From the NCBI GenBank assembly GCA_024529925.1, contig JAFEUB010000430.1, forward strand, positions 1 through 64,000: a stretch of 64,000 bases of DNA, written 5' to 3'. Origin of the DNA: Ophthalmolycus amberensis. Lineage: Eukaryota > Chordata > Actinopteri > Perciformes > Zoarcidae. The stretch's first letter is position 1. Every line of letters starts with the position of its first letter. The notes below the pieces were generated by a model. It ran no database searches and was not told where the DNA came from. It worked only from the letters and a program-made list of their open reading frames with translations. Below are positions 1-12,154 of the stretch, in pieces. The translations under genes were made by a program, and so were the position numbers.

Positions 1-286
1 GTGCTGATAAAAACATTGTTTTCCCACTCAGCTGCTCGTTTTTATGGTTTGTAGCATGTAACATGAATTAGTCCTCGTGCAGGTGACAGCCAGGTGAAGA
101 TCAACGCTCCTGAGCCAAAGATTTTACTACTTTTTGATCCTAAAATCAAGAAACAAAATAGAAAATCTCACTGGATGCAGAGATTATGTCCTGCTTTATG
201 TCCCTTCACTTCCATACTTTATCTTCTGTACCTGCATAGGAATAGTTTTACTACCTTGTTGATGCCCCATTTTCCCCACATTTAGT

Positions 287-780
287 GACAGTGGTGGAAG
301 TACATCAACTCAAGTAATCCTTTTGTACAATATTGAGATATTATATATTTTCTACTTTTACTCTACTATGTCTCAGAGAGAAAATATTGCACTTTTTACT
401 TCACTACATTTATCTGGTAACTTTAGTTACTTTGCAATTCTTATTATTGATACAAAATAAATGCAACAAATAAATGTTTGTTACATTATAGCTTAAGATA
501 AAATTGTATTGATCCCTTGGTGAAATTCACAAGCACCCAGCAGTATATTCATACATAACAAGCAAATAAATGAGCTTCAACTTTATTTATTAATAAAATA
601 TATATTACTCTACATAATGAGTACTTTGTCTCTTGGTACTTTAAGTACATTTTGATGCTTTTGATGAATTATTTTATACTCTCATTGAAGTCACGTTTTG
701 AATGCAGGACTTTGACCTATTACAGAGTATTTTTACACTGTGGTATTAGTACTTTTACTGAAGTAAAAAATCTTCCATAG
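287..780. repeat. dispersed repeat of the 'GTGGAAGTAC...TTAGTACTTTTAC' type
   Basis: The block starts CAGTGGTGGAAGTAC and ends with ACACTGTGGTATTAGTACTT then TTACTGAAGTAAAA. Related wording recurs at 29360-29475 and at about 31088-31250 (GCAGTGGAAGAAGTATT, AAAAGTACTAACAC). Such short non-autonomous elements are very common in fish introns. I cannot place it in a named family from memory with certainty. Confidence 0.45.
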
Positions 781-809
781 CTGCTTATTGATACCAGGTG
801 GAAATGCAT

Positions 810-1413
810 AGGCCTGTGATCAGACGTCATTATCCAGTTCACATATTTACTAAACAGCACAATATAATGTTAAATTGTTGTGTTGCCCGAGCGAGCCCCA
901 TTTGGGTCATGAGTACCGGTACCGAAGTTCCGAATGGACTTTTCATCAACAAATAGGAAAAATGGTCCAGACATGTAAAATATCGAAAAAGAGAAAACAA
1001 AGTCTGGGTAAAATCATCATGCAAGCCATTTCACACAATTATACACAGTTATACACAAACTAATTCAATACACTCGAAGATTTATCACAATCCGGATTTT
1101 TCTCCAAAAAATCCGCCAACTATGCACCCGAAATTCATCTTTCATCACAAAGCCGGCAGCGATAATGGCGGATGGATATATGATTTCGCACGAGGGCTCG
1201 ATACGGCGTCGACCCAGCGTGACCTTCCATGTGAAAATGGCCCGCATTTTTCGCCTGGACCAATCTATTTTTCGCATGGGGTTGAGCCCACCGTATCAAG
1301 ATTTTTACTGACTAATGGCTCTCAACTTTCCAAATAACACCCCTGACGGCTTTCAATGGACTATTCCGCACCTAACAACGTGTCATATGATTAAATCCGC
1401 CGATCACAGGCCT
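810..1413. mobile_element. TIR-flanked CpG-rich block, candidate non-autonomous DNA transposon
   Basis: AGGCCTGTGATC at 810-821 is the exact reverse complement of GATCACAGGCCT at 1402-1413, enclosing about 600 bp. The interior (1090-1340) is more CpG-rich than the flanking AT-rich intron. No convincing target-site duplication was seen, so the boundary call is tentative. Confidence 0.45.
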
Positions 1414-1904
1414 TACAAATCCCACATACACACTGAGTCAGAGCAGGTTTTTTTCATGGATGAGACATATGACATCTGAAAATAGCTGAACATGGCTGAA
1501 AATGATTGCAAACTGCTTTATTACGATGTATTGAACACTCTTACTGTTCCATGCACTGTTCCATGCACCAGCAATGAGACTTTTTTTGTTTTCTTTTATT
1601 TGAGTGTTTAGTGAATTATGATCTCTGGTTGCAGTTCCTCCAATGAACAATATCAACATATCACTCAGGTTTTACTCTGAATGAGGTCTAATTCAGACTA
1701 ACACTTCATACATGTTCTCAACATAAATGAGTGTATGTTCTTTGACATAAAAATATTCCTCTTGTTTTATTTTGGTTGACTTTTGAAAGTCCACTTCCTG
1801 TTTCTGTGTTGGTTTTCACGTGTATAAAGTAACTGACAGATGTGAGATTTACAAAAACAATCAGTGTCATTTGATTCATGATGTCCCCACTCTGCGTGTG
1901 TGCG

Positions 1905-1927
1905 CGTGTGTGTGTGTGTGTGTGTGT
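1905..1927. repeat. (GT)n microsatellite at fgf12 splice acceptor
   Basis: An uninterrupted GT run abuts the TTTCAG acceptor of the 199-nt fgf12 exon. Confidence 0.9.
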
Positions 1928-1932
1928 TTCAG

Positions 1933-2131
1933 GATGTGTTCACATCAGAGTGTAAGTTTAAGGAGTCGGTGTTTGAGAACTACTACGTCATCTACTCGTC
2001 CACGCAGTACCGGCAGCATGAGTCGGGCCGGGCCTGGTTCCTGGGCCTCAACAAGGACGGAGTCATCATGAAGGGGAACCGAGTGAAGAAGACCAAACCC
2101 TGCTCACACTTTGTCCCCAGACCCATCGAAG
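1933..2131 (+). CDS. fgf12: fgf12 penultimate coding exon (199 nt)
   Basis: The exon is bounded by acceptor TTTCAG (ends 1932) and donor GTGAGA (from 2132). Its 199-nt length equals the conserved FHF exon 4, and it begins in phase 0 with [12 protein letters not shown]. It encodes the second half of the beta-trefoil core including the basic [11 protein letters not shown] strand and ends in HFVPRPIE plus one base. A GT microsatellite (about 1905-1927) forms the tract before the acceptor. Small differences from mammalian FGF12 (for example a His in YRQHESG) are ordinary divergence. Confidence 0.95.
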
Positions 2132-5100
2132 GTGAGACACACACACACCTGAGGATCACCTGCTGGCTCAGTGCCTGGTTAGCCTAGCTTAGCATCAAAT
2201 ACTGGAAGCACCATAGCATCAAAAGAGAACAATAACAACGTTATCGTCTGCTGCACCTGAACTCATCGTGAGTTTGTCGTCTGCTGCCCCTGAACTCATC
2301 ATGAGTTTATTACCTGCTGCCCCTGAACTCATCGTGAGTTTATTACCTGCTGCCCCTGAACTCATCGTGAGTTTATTACCTGCTGCCCCTGAACTCATCG
2401 TGTGTTTATTACCTGCTGCCCCTGAACTCATCGTGAGTTTATTACCTGCTGCCCCTGAACTCATCGTGAGTTTATTACCTGCTGCCCCTGAACTCATCGT
2501 GAGTTTATTACCTGCTGCCCCTGAACTCATCGTGAGTTTATTACCTGCTGCCCCTGAACTCATCGTGAGTTTATTACCTGCTGCCCATGAACTCATCGTG
2601 AGTTTATTACCTGCTGCCCCTGAACTCATCGTGAGTTTATTACCTGCTGCCCCTGAACTCATCGTGAGTTTATTACCTGCTGCCCCTGAACTCATCGTGA
2701 GTTTATTACCTGCTGCCCCTGAACTCATCGTGAGTTTATTACCTGCTGCCCCTGAACTCATCGTGAGTTTATTACCTGCTGCCCCTGAACTCATCGTGTG
2801 TTTATTACCTGCTGCCCCTGAACTCATCGTGAGTTTATTACCTGCTGCCCATGAACTCATCGTGAGTTTATTACCTGCTGCCCCTGAACTCATCGTGAGT
2901 TTATTACCTGCTGCCCATGAACTCATCGTGAGTTTATTACCTGCTGCCCCTGAACTCATCGTGAGTTTATTACCTGCTGCCCATGAACTCATCGTGAGTT
3001 TATTACCTGCTGCCCCTGAACTCATCGTGAGTTTATTACCTGCTGCCCATGAACTCATCGTGAGTTTGTCGTCTGCTGCCCCTGAACTCATCATGAGTTT
3101 ATTACCTGCTGCCCCTGAACTCATCGTGAGTTTATTACCTGCTGCCCCTGAACTCATCATGAGTTTATTACCTGCTGCCCCTGAACTCATCATGAGTTTA
3201 TTACCTGCTGCCCCTGAACTCATCGTGAGTTTATTACCTGCTGCCCCTGAACTCATCGTGAGTTTATTACCTGCTGCCCCTGAACTCATCGTGTGTTTAT
3301 TACCTGCTGCCCCTGAACTCATCGTGAGTTTATTACCTGCTGCCCCTGAACTCATCGTGAGTTTATTACCTGCTGCCCCTGAACTCATCGTGAGTTTATT
3401 ACCTGCTGCCCCTGAACTCATCGTGAGTTTATTACCTGCTGCCCCTGAACTCATCGTGTGTTTATTACCTGCTGCCCCTGAACTCATCGTGTGTTTATTA
3501 CCTGCTGCCCCTGAACTCATCGTGAGTTTATTACCTGCTGCCCCTGAACTCATCGTGAGTTTATTACCTGCTGCCCCTGAACTCATCGTGAGTTTATTAC
3601 CTGCTGCCCCTGAACTCATCGTGAGTTTATTACCTGCTGCCCATGAACTCATCGTGAGTTTATTACCTGCTGCCCATGAACTCATCGTGAGTTTATTACC
3701 TGCTGCCCCTGAACTCATCGTGAGTTTATTACCTGCTGCCCCTGAACTCATCGTGAGTTTATTACCTGCTGCCCCTGAACTCATCGTGAGTTTATTACCT
3801 GCTGCCCCTGAACTCATCGTGAGTTTATTACCTGCTGCCCCTGAACTCATCGTGAGTTTATTACCTGCTGCCCCTGAACTCATCGTGAGTTTATTACCTG
3901 CTGCCCCTGAACTCATCGTGAGTTTATTACCTGCTGCCCCTGAACTCATCGTGAGTTTATTACCTGCTGCCCCTGAACTCATCGTGTGTTTATTACCTGC
4001 TGCCCCTGAACTCATCGTGAGTTTATTACCTGCTGCCCCTGAAGTCATTGTGAGTTTATTACCTGCTGCCCATGAACTCATCGTGAGTTTATTACCTGCT
4101 GCCCATGAACTCATTGTGAGTTTATTACCTGCTGCCCATGAACTCATCGTGAGTTTATTACCTGCTGCCCCTGAACTCATCGTGAGTTTATTACCTGCTG
4201 CCCCTGAACTCATCGTGAGTTTATTACCTGCTGCCCCTGAACTCATCGTGAGTTTATTACCTGCTGCCCCTGAAGTCATCGTGAGTTTATTACCTGCTGC
4301 CCCTGAACTCATCGTGTGTTTATTACCTGCTGCCCCTGAACTCATCGTGAGTTTATTACCTGCTGCCCATGAACTCATCGTGAGTTTATTACCTGCTGCC
4401 CCTGAACTCATCGTGAGTTTATTACCTGCTGCCCATGAACTCATCGTGAGTTTATTACCTGCTGCCCCTGAAGTCATTGTGAGTTTATTACCTGCTGCCC
4501 ATGAACTCATCGTGAGTTTATTACCTGCTGCCCCTGAACTCATCGTGAGTTTTATTACCTGCTGCCCCTGAACTCATCGTGTGTTTATTACCTGCTGCCC
4601 ATGAACTCATCGTGAGTTTATTACCTGCTGCCCCTGAACTCATCGTGAGTTATTACCTGCTGCCCCTGAACTCATCGTGAGTTTATTACCTGCTGCCCCT
4701 GAACTCATCGTGAGTTTATTACCTGCTGCCCCTGAACTCATCGTGTGTTTATTACCTGCTGCCCCTGAACTCATCGTGAGTTTATTACCTGCTGCCCCTG
4801 AACTCATCGTGAGTGGGTCTTCACTCAGAGATCTGAGGTCGTCCTGCAGGAACTTCCTCTGAGTTTGAGGGCAAGCTGAAGCTCTAATATCACAGATGGA
4901 GGTTTAACAGGGAACATGAAGCTCCGTCTCTGCTTTCAGCTTCTCTGTGTCTCCCTCTGTCTCCCCCCTCCTCCCCCATCTTCATTTAAAAATATCAGTC
5001 AAAGATCACCTTCCCCTTCCTCCTGTCCGTCTGTCCATCTTCTCCTCTTCGTCCACGTCCTTCTCCTTCAACCTCTCCAGCTCTCTGTATGTTATTTGAC

Positions 5101-5695
5101 CTCCCTCATCCTCTTTCCTCCCTCTTCTGCCTGTGTGTTACAGGTACATATACATTATATACATATTTTTTCATAATGTACAATAATATAAATATATTTG
5201 TAAATAATGTGAATATAATTGTATATAATATACATATATTTGAATAAAGTGAAGATATATTTGTAAGTAAAATAAACATTTTTGTATATAATTTTATAAA
5301 TAATGGCCATATATTTGTATTTCATAACAATATGCATATTGGCAGTACTCATCCATGCAGTCTTAATAAACTATACATCAACGTACAGAATACATAATAA
5401 ATACATAGAGAGCATTCTAACAGTAATATCATTGTGTGGATTGACGGTTAGAGGAGTTGATGAGTTCTATGTTATTGGAACTTCTTTGACACTGTTGATG
5501 TTTACCTTGTGATGTGATCCCCCCCCCCCTTCAGTCTGCATGTATAAGGAGCCGTCGCTCCACGAGCTCGAGGAGAAGCTGCTGAAGTCGTCGCGGAGCC
5601 CAACGATCAACAGCGAGGAGCGGAGGGTGATGAAGGAGCAGGAGGAGGAGCAGGAGGAGGAGGAGGATGACCTCACAGAGCGGGACGGATTATAG
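1933..5695 (+). CDS. fgf12: fgf12 (FHF1), 3' part: last two coding exons
   Basis: The coding segments 1933-2131 and 5535-5695 join in frame (phase 1) to give the C-terminal half of a fibroblast growth factor homologous factor. FHFs are intracellular, non-secreted FGFs that bind the C-terminal tails of voltage-gated sodium channels and tune their inactivation. The core segment has the FHF hallmarks [31 protein letters not shown] and [11 protein letters not shown]. The junction reads [15 protein letters not shown] is characteristic of FGF12, whereas FGF11, 13 and 14 have VAMY as I recall them. Upstream exons (N-terminus and first trefoil strands) are not in the window. The C-terminal tail after SLHE is acidic and does not resemble the usual FGF12 tail. 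Family assignment is firm; the a/b teleost paralogue cannot be decided here. Confidence 0.93.
2253..4815. repeat. 33-bp minisatellite, about 77 copies, in the last fgf12 intron
   Basis: The unit contains CTGAACTCATCGTGAGTTTA followed by TTACCTGCTGCCC. Copies differ at a few sites (CCCCTGAA/CCCATGAA, GTGAG/GTGTG, CTCATC/GTCATC/GTCATT) and one-base indels occur near 4551 and 4650. It fills about three quarters of the 3.4-kb intron 2132-5534. Because 33 is divisible by 3, open frames of more than 760 codons exist on both strands; these are shadows. Each unit contains AACTCA-TCG-TGAGTT, a perfect hairpin dyad. Confidence 0.97.
4816..5534 (+). other. fgf12 intron, 3' part
   Basis: Between the 33-bp array and the last exon lie a CT-rich segment (about 4930-5140), an AT-rich segment with TATA-type simple sequence (5145-5310) and a C-run at the acceptor. 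No coding feature is seen. Confidence 0.6.
5535..5695 (+). CDS. fgf12: fgf12 terminal coding exon with acidic C-terminus
   Basis: The acceptor TTCAG follows a run of about ten C's (ends 5534); the first two bases complete the split Val codon. It continues [14 protein letters not shown], then a tail of about 40 residues ending in a run of Glu/Asp ([18 protein letters not shown]) and stop TAG at 5693-5695. In known FGF12 proteins the SLHEI(G)E segment is followed by a Ser/Thr/Gly-rich tail (for example SGTPTMNGG). Here only a short [10 protein letters not shown] stretch may be related. The GAG/GAA codon run (about 5635-5668) looks like expansion of a purine-rich microsatellite inside the coding exon. 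Confidence 0.88.
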
Positions 5696-6972
5696 CCTGC
5701 AGCACCCCCTACAGGAGGAGGAGGAGGCGAACTCCCATTTTAACACTCCCTCTGTTCAGCAACGACGACAACAAAACCGCCACGACGACGACAAAAACAA
5801 AGAAAACAAAAGAAGCTAAAAAACAAAAATCATAAAAAACGGGAAAAATCTTCTTCTGCTCATATTGAAATATTTAAAATGTGCCGGGGGAGGAGCGGTG
5901 GGGGGCAAAGGGGGAGGGGCTTGTTTGAAGATGAAAAAAAAAAATCAGGACGTTGATGATGATGATTTACATTTTATGCAAAAAGCCCTGCTGATACGGC
6001 GCCCGGAGGCGAGCACACCTGCTCTTCATCGCCACGTTGTAATCATCATCATCTTCACTGCCGTCACGACGATGACGAGATGTTTTTCGGAGCTGAGCGA
6101 GCGCTGAGAACTCATGGCTTTAAGCCATGTAGAAACTTTCACTTCCTTTCATTTCTTAATCAATGCAAAGACTTTCGCACTTTCAACATGCCGCGCTTCT
6201 TCTTCCGCGTGTTGTTCCGTCCAATCAGAGAGAAGTTGTTGTTTTTTCGTCTTCGTCAGCTGCACATCTCGTTCTGTTTGTTTGGGGTCGTGGGTTCGGT
6301 TTCGCGGACGGAGGACCAGGTCTGCCCGGTGATCCGGGTCAAGTTGTTGTGATTTGAATACTTCCATCAGAGCTGCCGGTCTCTAAAACGTCTCTGTGCA
6401 GATTAACGTTACATTTATCTGCATGATCTTAACATTCCTGCAGCTTTAAAATCATCCATCAGCTTTTTACAGAAATCACTTCCTGTTACTTTCTGTGAAA
6501 AGACTTGAAACTCAGAGAGTTGATCCACCAACATGTTTGGTTTCTATAAGAGAAGCACACATTTCAACAAACAGACGTACTGCGTACCCTCCATAATTAT
6601 CATTAGATACTAATATTAATGTGCTGCAGCTGCAATATCAAGTGGAAAAGGGTTCAATTAATACAGAGTATCAAGAAGGTGCAAAAACTCTGGAGTCTTA
6701 AAACATTGGACCTCAGATCTTTGATTAAAACTCAAATCTTCAAAATATCGTTGACGAGTTCTTCGGCATGATTCGTCTGGAGCTGGTGAAGTGATGTTAA
6801 GTGAGTTATGATCTTTATTCTTTATGATCGTAAATATAGACGGAGTAACCTGCAGACCATCACTGCTGAGGACAAAGTGATACTTAAAGATCCAGGATTT
6901 AGTTTGATGACCAAAGTCTTTTCTTCTCCAGTTGAGATGAACAATAAGAAAAGATGGACATCGTGAAAAGAC
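5696..6972 (+). other. probable fgf12 3' UTR and downstream flank
   Basis: The sequence after the fgf12 stop is GAGG-rich, then A-rich (about 5760-5845), then unique. No clear AATAAA is visible before the 47-bp array; an ATTAAA at 6724-6729 is the nearest candidate. The short open frames here lack homology I can recognise. Confidence 0.4.
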
Positions 6973-8515
6973 TGGTCTTCTGTCTCTAGAGTCTCTGGTG
7001 TCTTTAGGACGCTGACTGTTGGTCTTCTGTCTCGAGAGTCTCTGGTGTCTTTAGGACGCTGACTGTTGGTCTTCTGTCTCGAGAGTCTCTGGTGTCTTCA
7101 GGACTCTGACTGTTGGTCTTCTGTCTCTAGAGTCTCTGGTGTCTTCAGGACGCTGACTGTTGGTCTTCTGTCTCGAGAGTCTCTGGTGTCTTCAGGACGC
7201 TGACTGTTGGTCTTCTGTCTCGAGAGTCTCTGGTGTCTTCAGGACTCTGACTGTTGGTCTTCTGTCTCGAGAGTCTCTGGTGTCTTCAGGACTCTGACTG
7301 TTGGTCTTCTGTCTCTAGAGTCTCTGGTGTCTTCAGGACTCTGACTGTTGGTCTTCTGTCTCTAGAGTCTCTGGTGTCTTTAGGACTCTGACTGTTGGTC
7401 TTCTGTCTCTAGAGTCTCTGGTGTCTTTAGGACGCTGACTTGGTCTTCTGTCTCTAGAGTCTCTGGTGTCTTTAGGACGCTGACTGTTGGTCTTCTGTCT
7501 CTATAGTCTCTGGTGTCTTTAGGACGCTGACTGTTGGTCTTCTGTCTCTAGAGTCTCTGGTGTCTTCAGGACTCTGACTGTTGGTCTTCTGTCTCTAGAG
7601 TATCTGGTGTCTTCAGGACTCTGACTGTTGGTCTTCTGTCGCTAGAGTCTCTGGTGTCTTCTGGACTCTGACTGTTGGTATTCTGTCTCTAGAGTCTCTG
7701 GTGTCTTCAGGACTCTGACTGTTGGTCTTCTGTCTCTAGAGTCTCTGGTGTCTTCAGGACTCTGACTGTTGGTCTTCTGTCTCTAGAGTCTCTGGTGTCT
7801 TTAGGACTCTGACTGTTGGTCTTCTGTCTCTAGAGTCTCTGGTGTCTTCAGGACTCTGACTGTTGGTCTTCTGTCTCTAGAGTCTCTGGTGTCTTCAGGA
7901 CTCTGACTGTTGGTCTTCTGTCTCTAGAGTCTCTGGTGTCTTTAGGACTCTGACTGTTGGTCTTCTGTCTCTAGAGTCTCTGGTGTCTTTAGGATGCTGA
8001 CTGTTGGTCTTCTGTCTCTAGAGTCTCTGGTGTCTTCAGGACTCTGACTGTTGGTCTTCTGTCTCTAGAGTCTCTGGTGTCTTCAGGACGCTGACTGTTG
8101 GTCTTCTGTCTCTAGAGTCTCTGGTGTCTTTAGGACGCTGACTGTTGGTCTTCTGTCTCTAGAGTCTCTGGTGTCTTCAGGACTCTGACTGTTGGTCTTC
8201 TGTCTCTAGAGTCTCTGGTGTCTTTAGGACTCTGACTGTTGGTCTTCTGTCTCTAGAGTCTCTGGTGTCTTTAGGACGCTGACTGTTGGTCTTCTGTCTC
8301 TAGAGTCTCTGGTGTCTTTAGGACTCTGACTGTTGGTCTTCTGTCTCTAGAGTCTCTGGTGTCTTTAGGACTCTGACTGTTGGTCTTCTGTCTCTAGAGT
8401 CTCTGGTGTCTTTAGGACGCTGACTGTTGGTCTTCTGTCTCTAGAGTCTCTGGTGTCTTCAGGACACTGACTGTTGGTCTTCTGTCTCTAGAGTCTCTGG
8501 TGTCTTCAGACAGTG
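6973..8515. repeat. 47-bp minisatellite, about 33 copies
   Basis: Each unit contains GGTCTTCTGTCTCTAGAGTC, then TCTGGTGTCTTTAGGAC, then a CTCTGACTGTT or CGCTGACTGTT end. Variants alternate between TTTAGGA and TTCAGGA and between CTCTAGAG and CTCGAGAG. One unit near 7440 lacks three bases. It lies downstream of fgf12 with no coding content. Confidence 0.96.
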
Positions 8516-11500
8516 TCTTCTGATAGATTGTCTCTCAAAGGAAGCAGCTGGATCTAAAATCTGATGATGAAGATGATGAGGAATGTGAAGAACTCAAACC
8601 TAAAAGAGAAGGAAAAGCTCCTGCTTCCTGTCTTCGTGCTGCGTTCAGGGACTGAGCAGAAATAGCATGTGATGTGTTTTTTCTGAAAGCACACGCAGAC
8701 GTTTGGGGGGTTTGAATGATTTATGGAGACACGAACAGCTGAGTAGTGTAACTGTGATCCGGTCTGAACATGACTCTGCTACCGAACGGTCCAGTTCTAT
8801 GATATATACGAGACGATGTACAAGATACTATATGTTTCAATACGTACTGTATCGTAGCTTACCGTGTCGATATGTTTCGTATGGTACGGTACAATATGTA
8901 GCGATACGGTTGGAAACGGTTCGATACGTTTGGGTACGATACGACGTAAAAATAATTTTTTTCCCGTTCTTCAGACCCATCCTGCTGTTTGATGCACTCT
9001 GAAACGCTGCTCTCTGATTCGCTGATTCCGATCATGCTCATTTATTGTGAGAAGCAGACGACGTGATTGGTTCCTTTCACTTGACATTGTCTTGGGGGAG
9101 TGTTGTGATGTGGAACGATTATCACAGCAGTTACTGACTGATGAGTCTCACAAAGGAAGTAGTGCTTTGAATCTCCACATCATTTAAATATCAGATTCTT
9201 TCTTGTATTCATATTGATCTCTCTGAGCTTTCAGCAGGAGGCGGAGTCAGAGAGCACGCTGACGTCATCATGACGTCGCTGCTAGTGATTTAAGAACAAA
9301 ACTGCTACAAATTCAGATGTTATTAGTCAACAGGTAAACACCAGGAACACATTGATTTCCTGACGCCTCTAAAGGCTAAACTCTGTGTCTTTAAAAACAT
9401 GGATTTGTGGGTAATGAAGTCCTTAAACGAGACGGTTTCCTCATGTTTTGTGGTACATTTATTTGAACAAGTAGCCGTAGTTGAAGCAGATTCAATTAAT
9501 TAAAACTCGTCCACATTTACAGTTTGGACGTCAGCGTCCTCTCCGTGTTGCGTTCAGGTGTTGGCCGATGAGAGGATATTTGGGTGACATGTTTTAACAC
9601 TGCCCTTAAAGCACTGCCCTAAAAACTGTGAGCTTGTTTCACTCCGACCTCACGACACCGAGCAGTGGTTTCCTGTAAACAGTCAAATTAACGAGTCGTT
9701 TCTTCTTCTCTCTCTTTAAACCCTTTACTCTTCTCACACGTTACCGGCCCAGTTTCCCAAAAAATAGCATCTCGACTTTTCTCAGTTTACAAAGATCAAC
9801 CAGTCGACCTCCACTTCCTGCTTCATGTAATAAGCCTGTTCTATCACTGCCTTTATGATAATATTAATAATAATAATAATAATGTGTTGAAAGTATTGTA
9901 TAAAGCTCATGAAGCTGGAGTATCATTGGTGCCATATTGTTTCTATGTTGCACAGGTTTTACTCTAAATCAGTGAAACATTAACAGAAGTCTGGTTTGAT
10001 TTGAATAAATGTTGTTTTATGGAAGTTCAGTGAAAATTCAATATCATTTTATTATTAAGAACACTATAAAAGTGTTTCGGTCCTTTTTTCAGGAAACACT
10101 TTTTAAAATGTATTTTAAGTTGTGACTTTGTGTTTTAAAAGTCTCCACATCTCAAATCAGAAATAAAAGATTATTATCTTGTATTAAGGATAAAAAAGTG
10201 TTAATTATTAAAGATGAAATGTTGAAATAAAACACAAAACAAGTCGAGATAATAGAAAAGAAGAATTATTACAGAAAAACAAACGAGCAAAAGGTTTGAA
10301 ATTCTCGCCAAGATGATTTTTGGGAAACTTGGTCACCTCCCATCAGCTGACACAGGAACCAACCCGCCAAAATAAAAGACAGAGAGAACTATAAAAAAAA
10401 TGTTTTTATGTCACAGATTATAAATTAAAACGTTTTTTGCATGTGAACAAAAACAGAATCAGAGACGTTATTTAGTCCGACAGCTGGCGCGTGCTCTGCC
10501 GCCATATTGAAATGAACGAGGGGGCGGAGTTACAGAGGTAGACTCGGATTGGCTGCCACGCCCCTTTTTCTTCTCTTGAGATTTATGATTTTTCTTTATG
10601 GTTACGAACGGACAGAAGGAAGGAAGAGGAACGAACCGATCACAACCCACCGTACTGCCTCTGAGAAAGTCTTCCAGTTTTGAGGTTCTTTGTGTTTCTT
10701 TGGTGAAACCGACAGAAACCGTCGACGTGTTTCTTCTTCTGGTTCGAAGGAACGTGAAATGTTTCTGAATGTTGTTTATTCATGTTTGTGAAACCAAAAC
10801 ACTCGACAGGAATGTTGTAACACGAGTCTTTTCTATCTCGTCTTCTGTTTATTATTTATATATATTATATATTATACATTATTATAAAACAGCAGTGCTG
10901 CCTTCAGGTCACGTCAGAAAATCACGTCAGAAAATCATGGAAAAGTCAGACACGAGGCGTTTGTAGGAACTCGTTTTACGGAGATACTGTTTTTTTTTTT
11001 TTTAAAGGATTCAAAGAACGAAATTATAATTTAAAGACTGATTTTATTTTTGCGTATATTCATACAATTTTTGATTATGATTCCTAATTTGATAATTGAA
11101 TGGTTTAGATATATTTAGTTTATATTTATTCTTGTTTCGTTTATTTAGTTTATGTCTAAAAATACCTGAAAATAAACAGACAATAAGAATAAAATGAAGA
11201 ATTAAGATTAAAAAAAATTGAAATCAGAAAATATGACTTTGAAGTTCTTATTTTGAAACATTGAATGCCCAAAAAAGAAACTGTTGGAAAATAATCAAAT
11301 CATTTTTTTAAATTTTAAGACAATATAGAAAGTGAAAAAATGATTTCAATTCATTTCGGATTTTTTTCAGCCGGCTGTCAACAAAAACAGGCCAAAATCT
11401 TTGTGTTGTAACGTCGACGTGCGCGTAAAGTTTTCTGCTTTGAATCTGACTATAATAATTATTTCTGTTGATTAACATCATTTCAGCACAAATATAATTT

Positions 11501-11753
11501 TTCGACTCAAACTGTTATTGATCAACAGCACAAAGACTTATGACAGATATCGATTTATTGATCGTAAATTGGGAATTACACAAATTTCCGCTTAACGTGG
11601 ACGTGGCTTGTCTCGTATTTACGGCGATTCCAACGTCACCTGAAGGCAGCATGAGACTCAAAGTAGATTAAAGTCTTTAATTCTACGGAGAGCAGCCGGT
11701 CGACTCTGAGCTTTTTAATCAGATTTCACATCTTAATAACTTAAATAAACACA

Positions 11754-11791
<38 letters not shown>

Positions 11792-12154
11792 AATAAAATA
11801 CATATATTTATATATATACATGTATACCTGATGAGTCCACCGGCTCCACTCTTTCTGTAACTTGATCCCGAAAACACCCGTTGCTGCTTCACGGAGACGA
11901 CCGCGGGGCATAATGATGTCATTACGGAGCGACAGAGGCCCCGCCCCCTCTGGTTGGTCGCCATGTTGGAACGTCTTTCTTTGTTTGCTGATGTTTGCAC
12001 CTTTTTCTGAAACACCTTCATATTAACGCTTCATATACTAGAAAAATAATAAAGTCATCGCAAATACGCAGCAGGATGAAAAATAAAAAAAGAACCAAAT
12101 AAAAGATTCAGAGTCGGCTTTTTATTCCTGTTGATGGTTTTATTTCATTATCTG
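8516..12154. other. intergenic, mostly unique AT-rich sequence
   Basis: No exon of a recognised gene is seen on either strand. Contents noted: a stretch built from degenerate CGATACG/GTATCG-like words (8800-8950), an ATA/TAA run (about 9870-9890), TATATATTATA simple sequence (10855-10890) and a (TA)n block (11753-11830). Small open frames do not look coding. Confidence 0.55.

Larger units (their letters stand above)
1..1932 (+). other. fgf12 intron (3' part)
   Basis: This is the intron preceding the 199-nt exon. I looked for the upstream 104-nt FHF exon and did not find it. The region holds two dispersed-repeat candidates (see 287-780 and 810-1413) and a GT microsatellite near its 3' end. 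Nothing else is recognised in 1-286 or 1414-1900. Confidence 0.6.

Noticed and set aside
2219..4571. Overlapping 774- and 767-codon open frames on opposite strands
   Set aside because: Both arise from the 33-bp minisatellite; units without stops in a multiple-of-3 repeat remain open without being coding.
8800..8960. Degenerate CGATACG/CGTATCG-rich stretch as a regulatory island or protein-binding array
   Set aside because: Looks like decayed simple sequence; spacing is irregular and no factor motif can be named.
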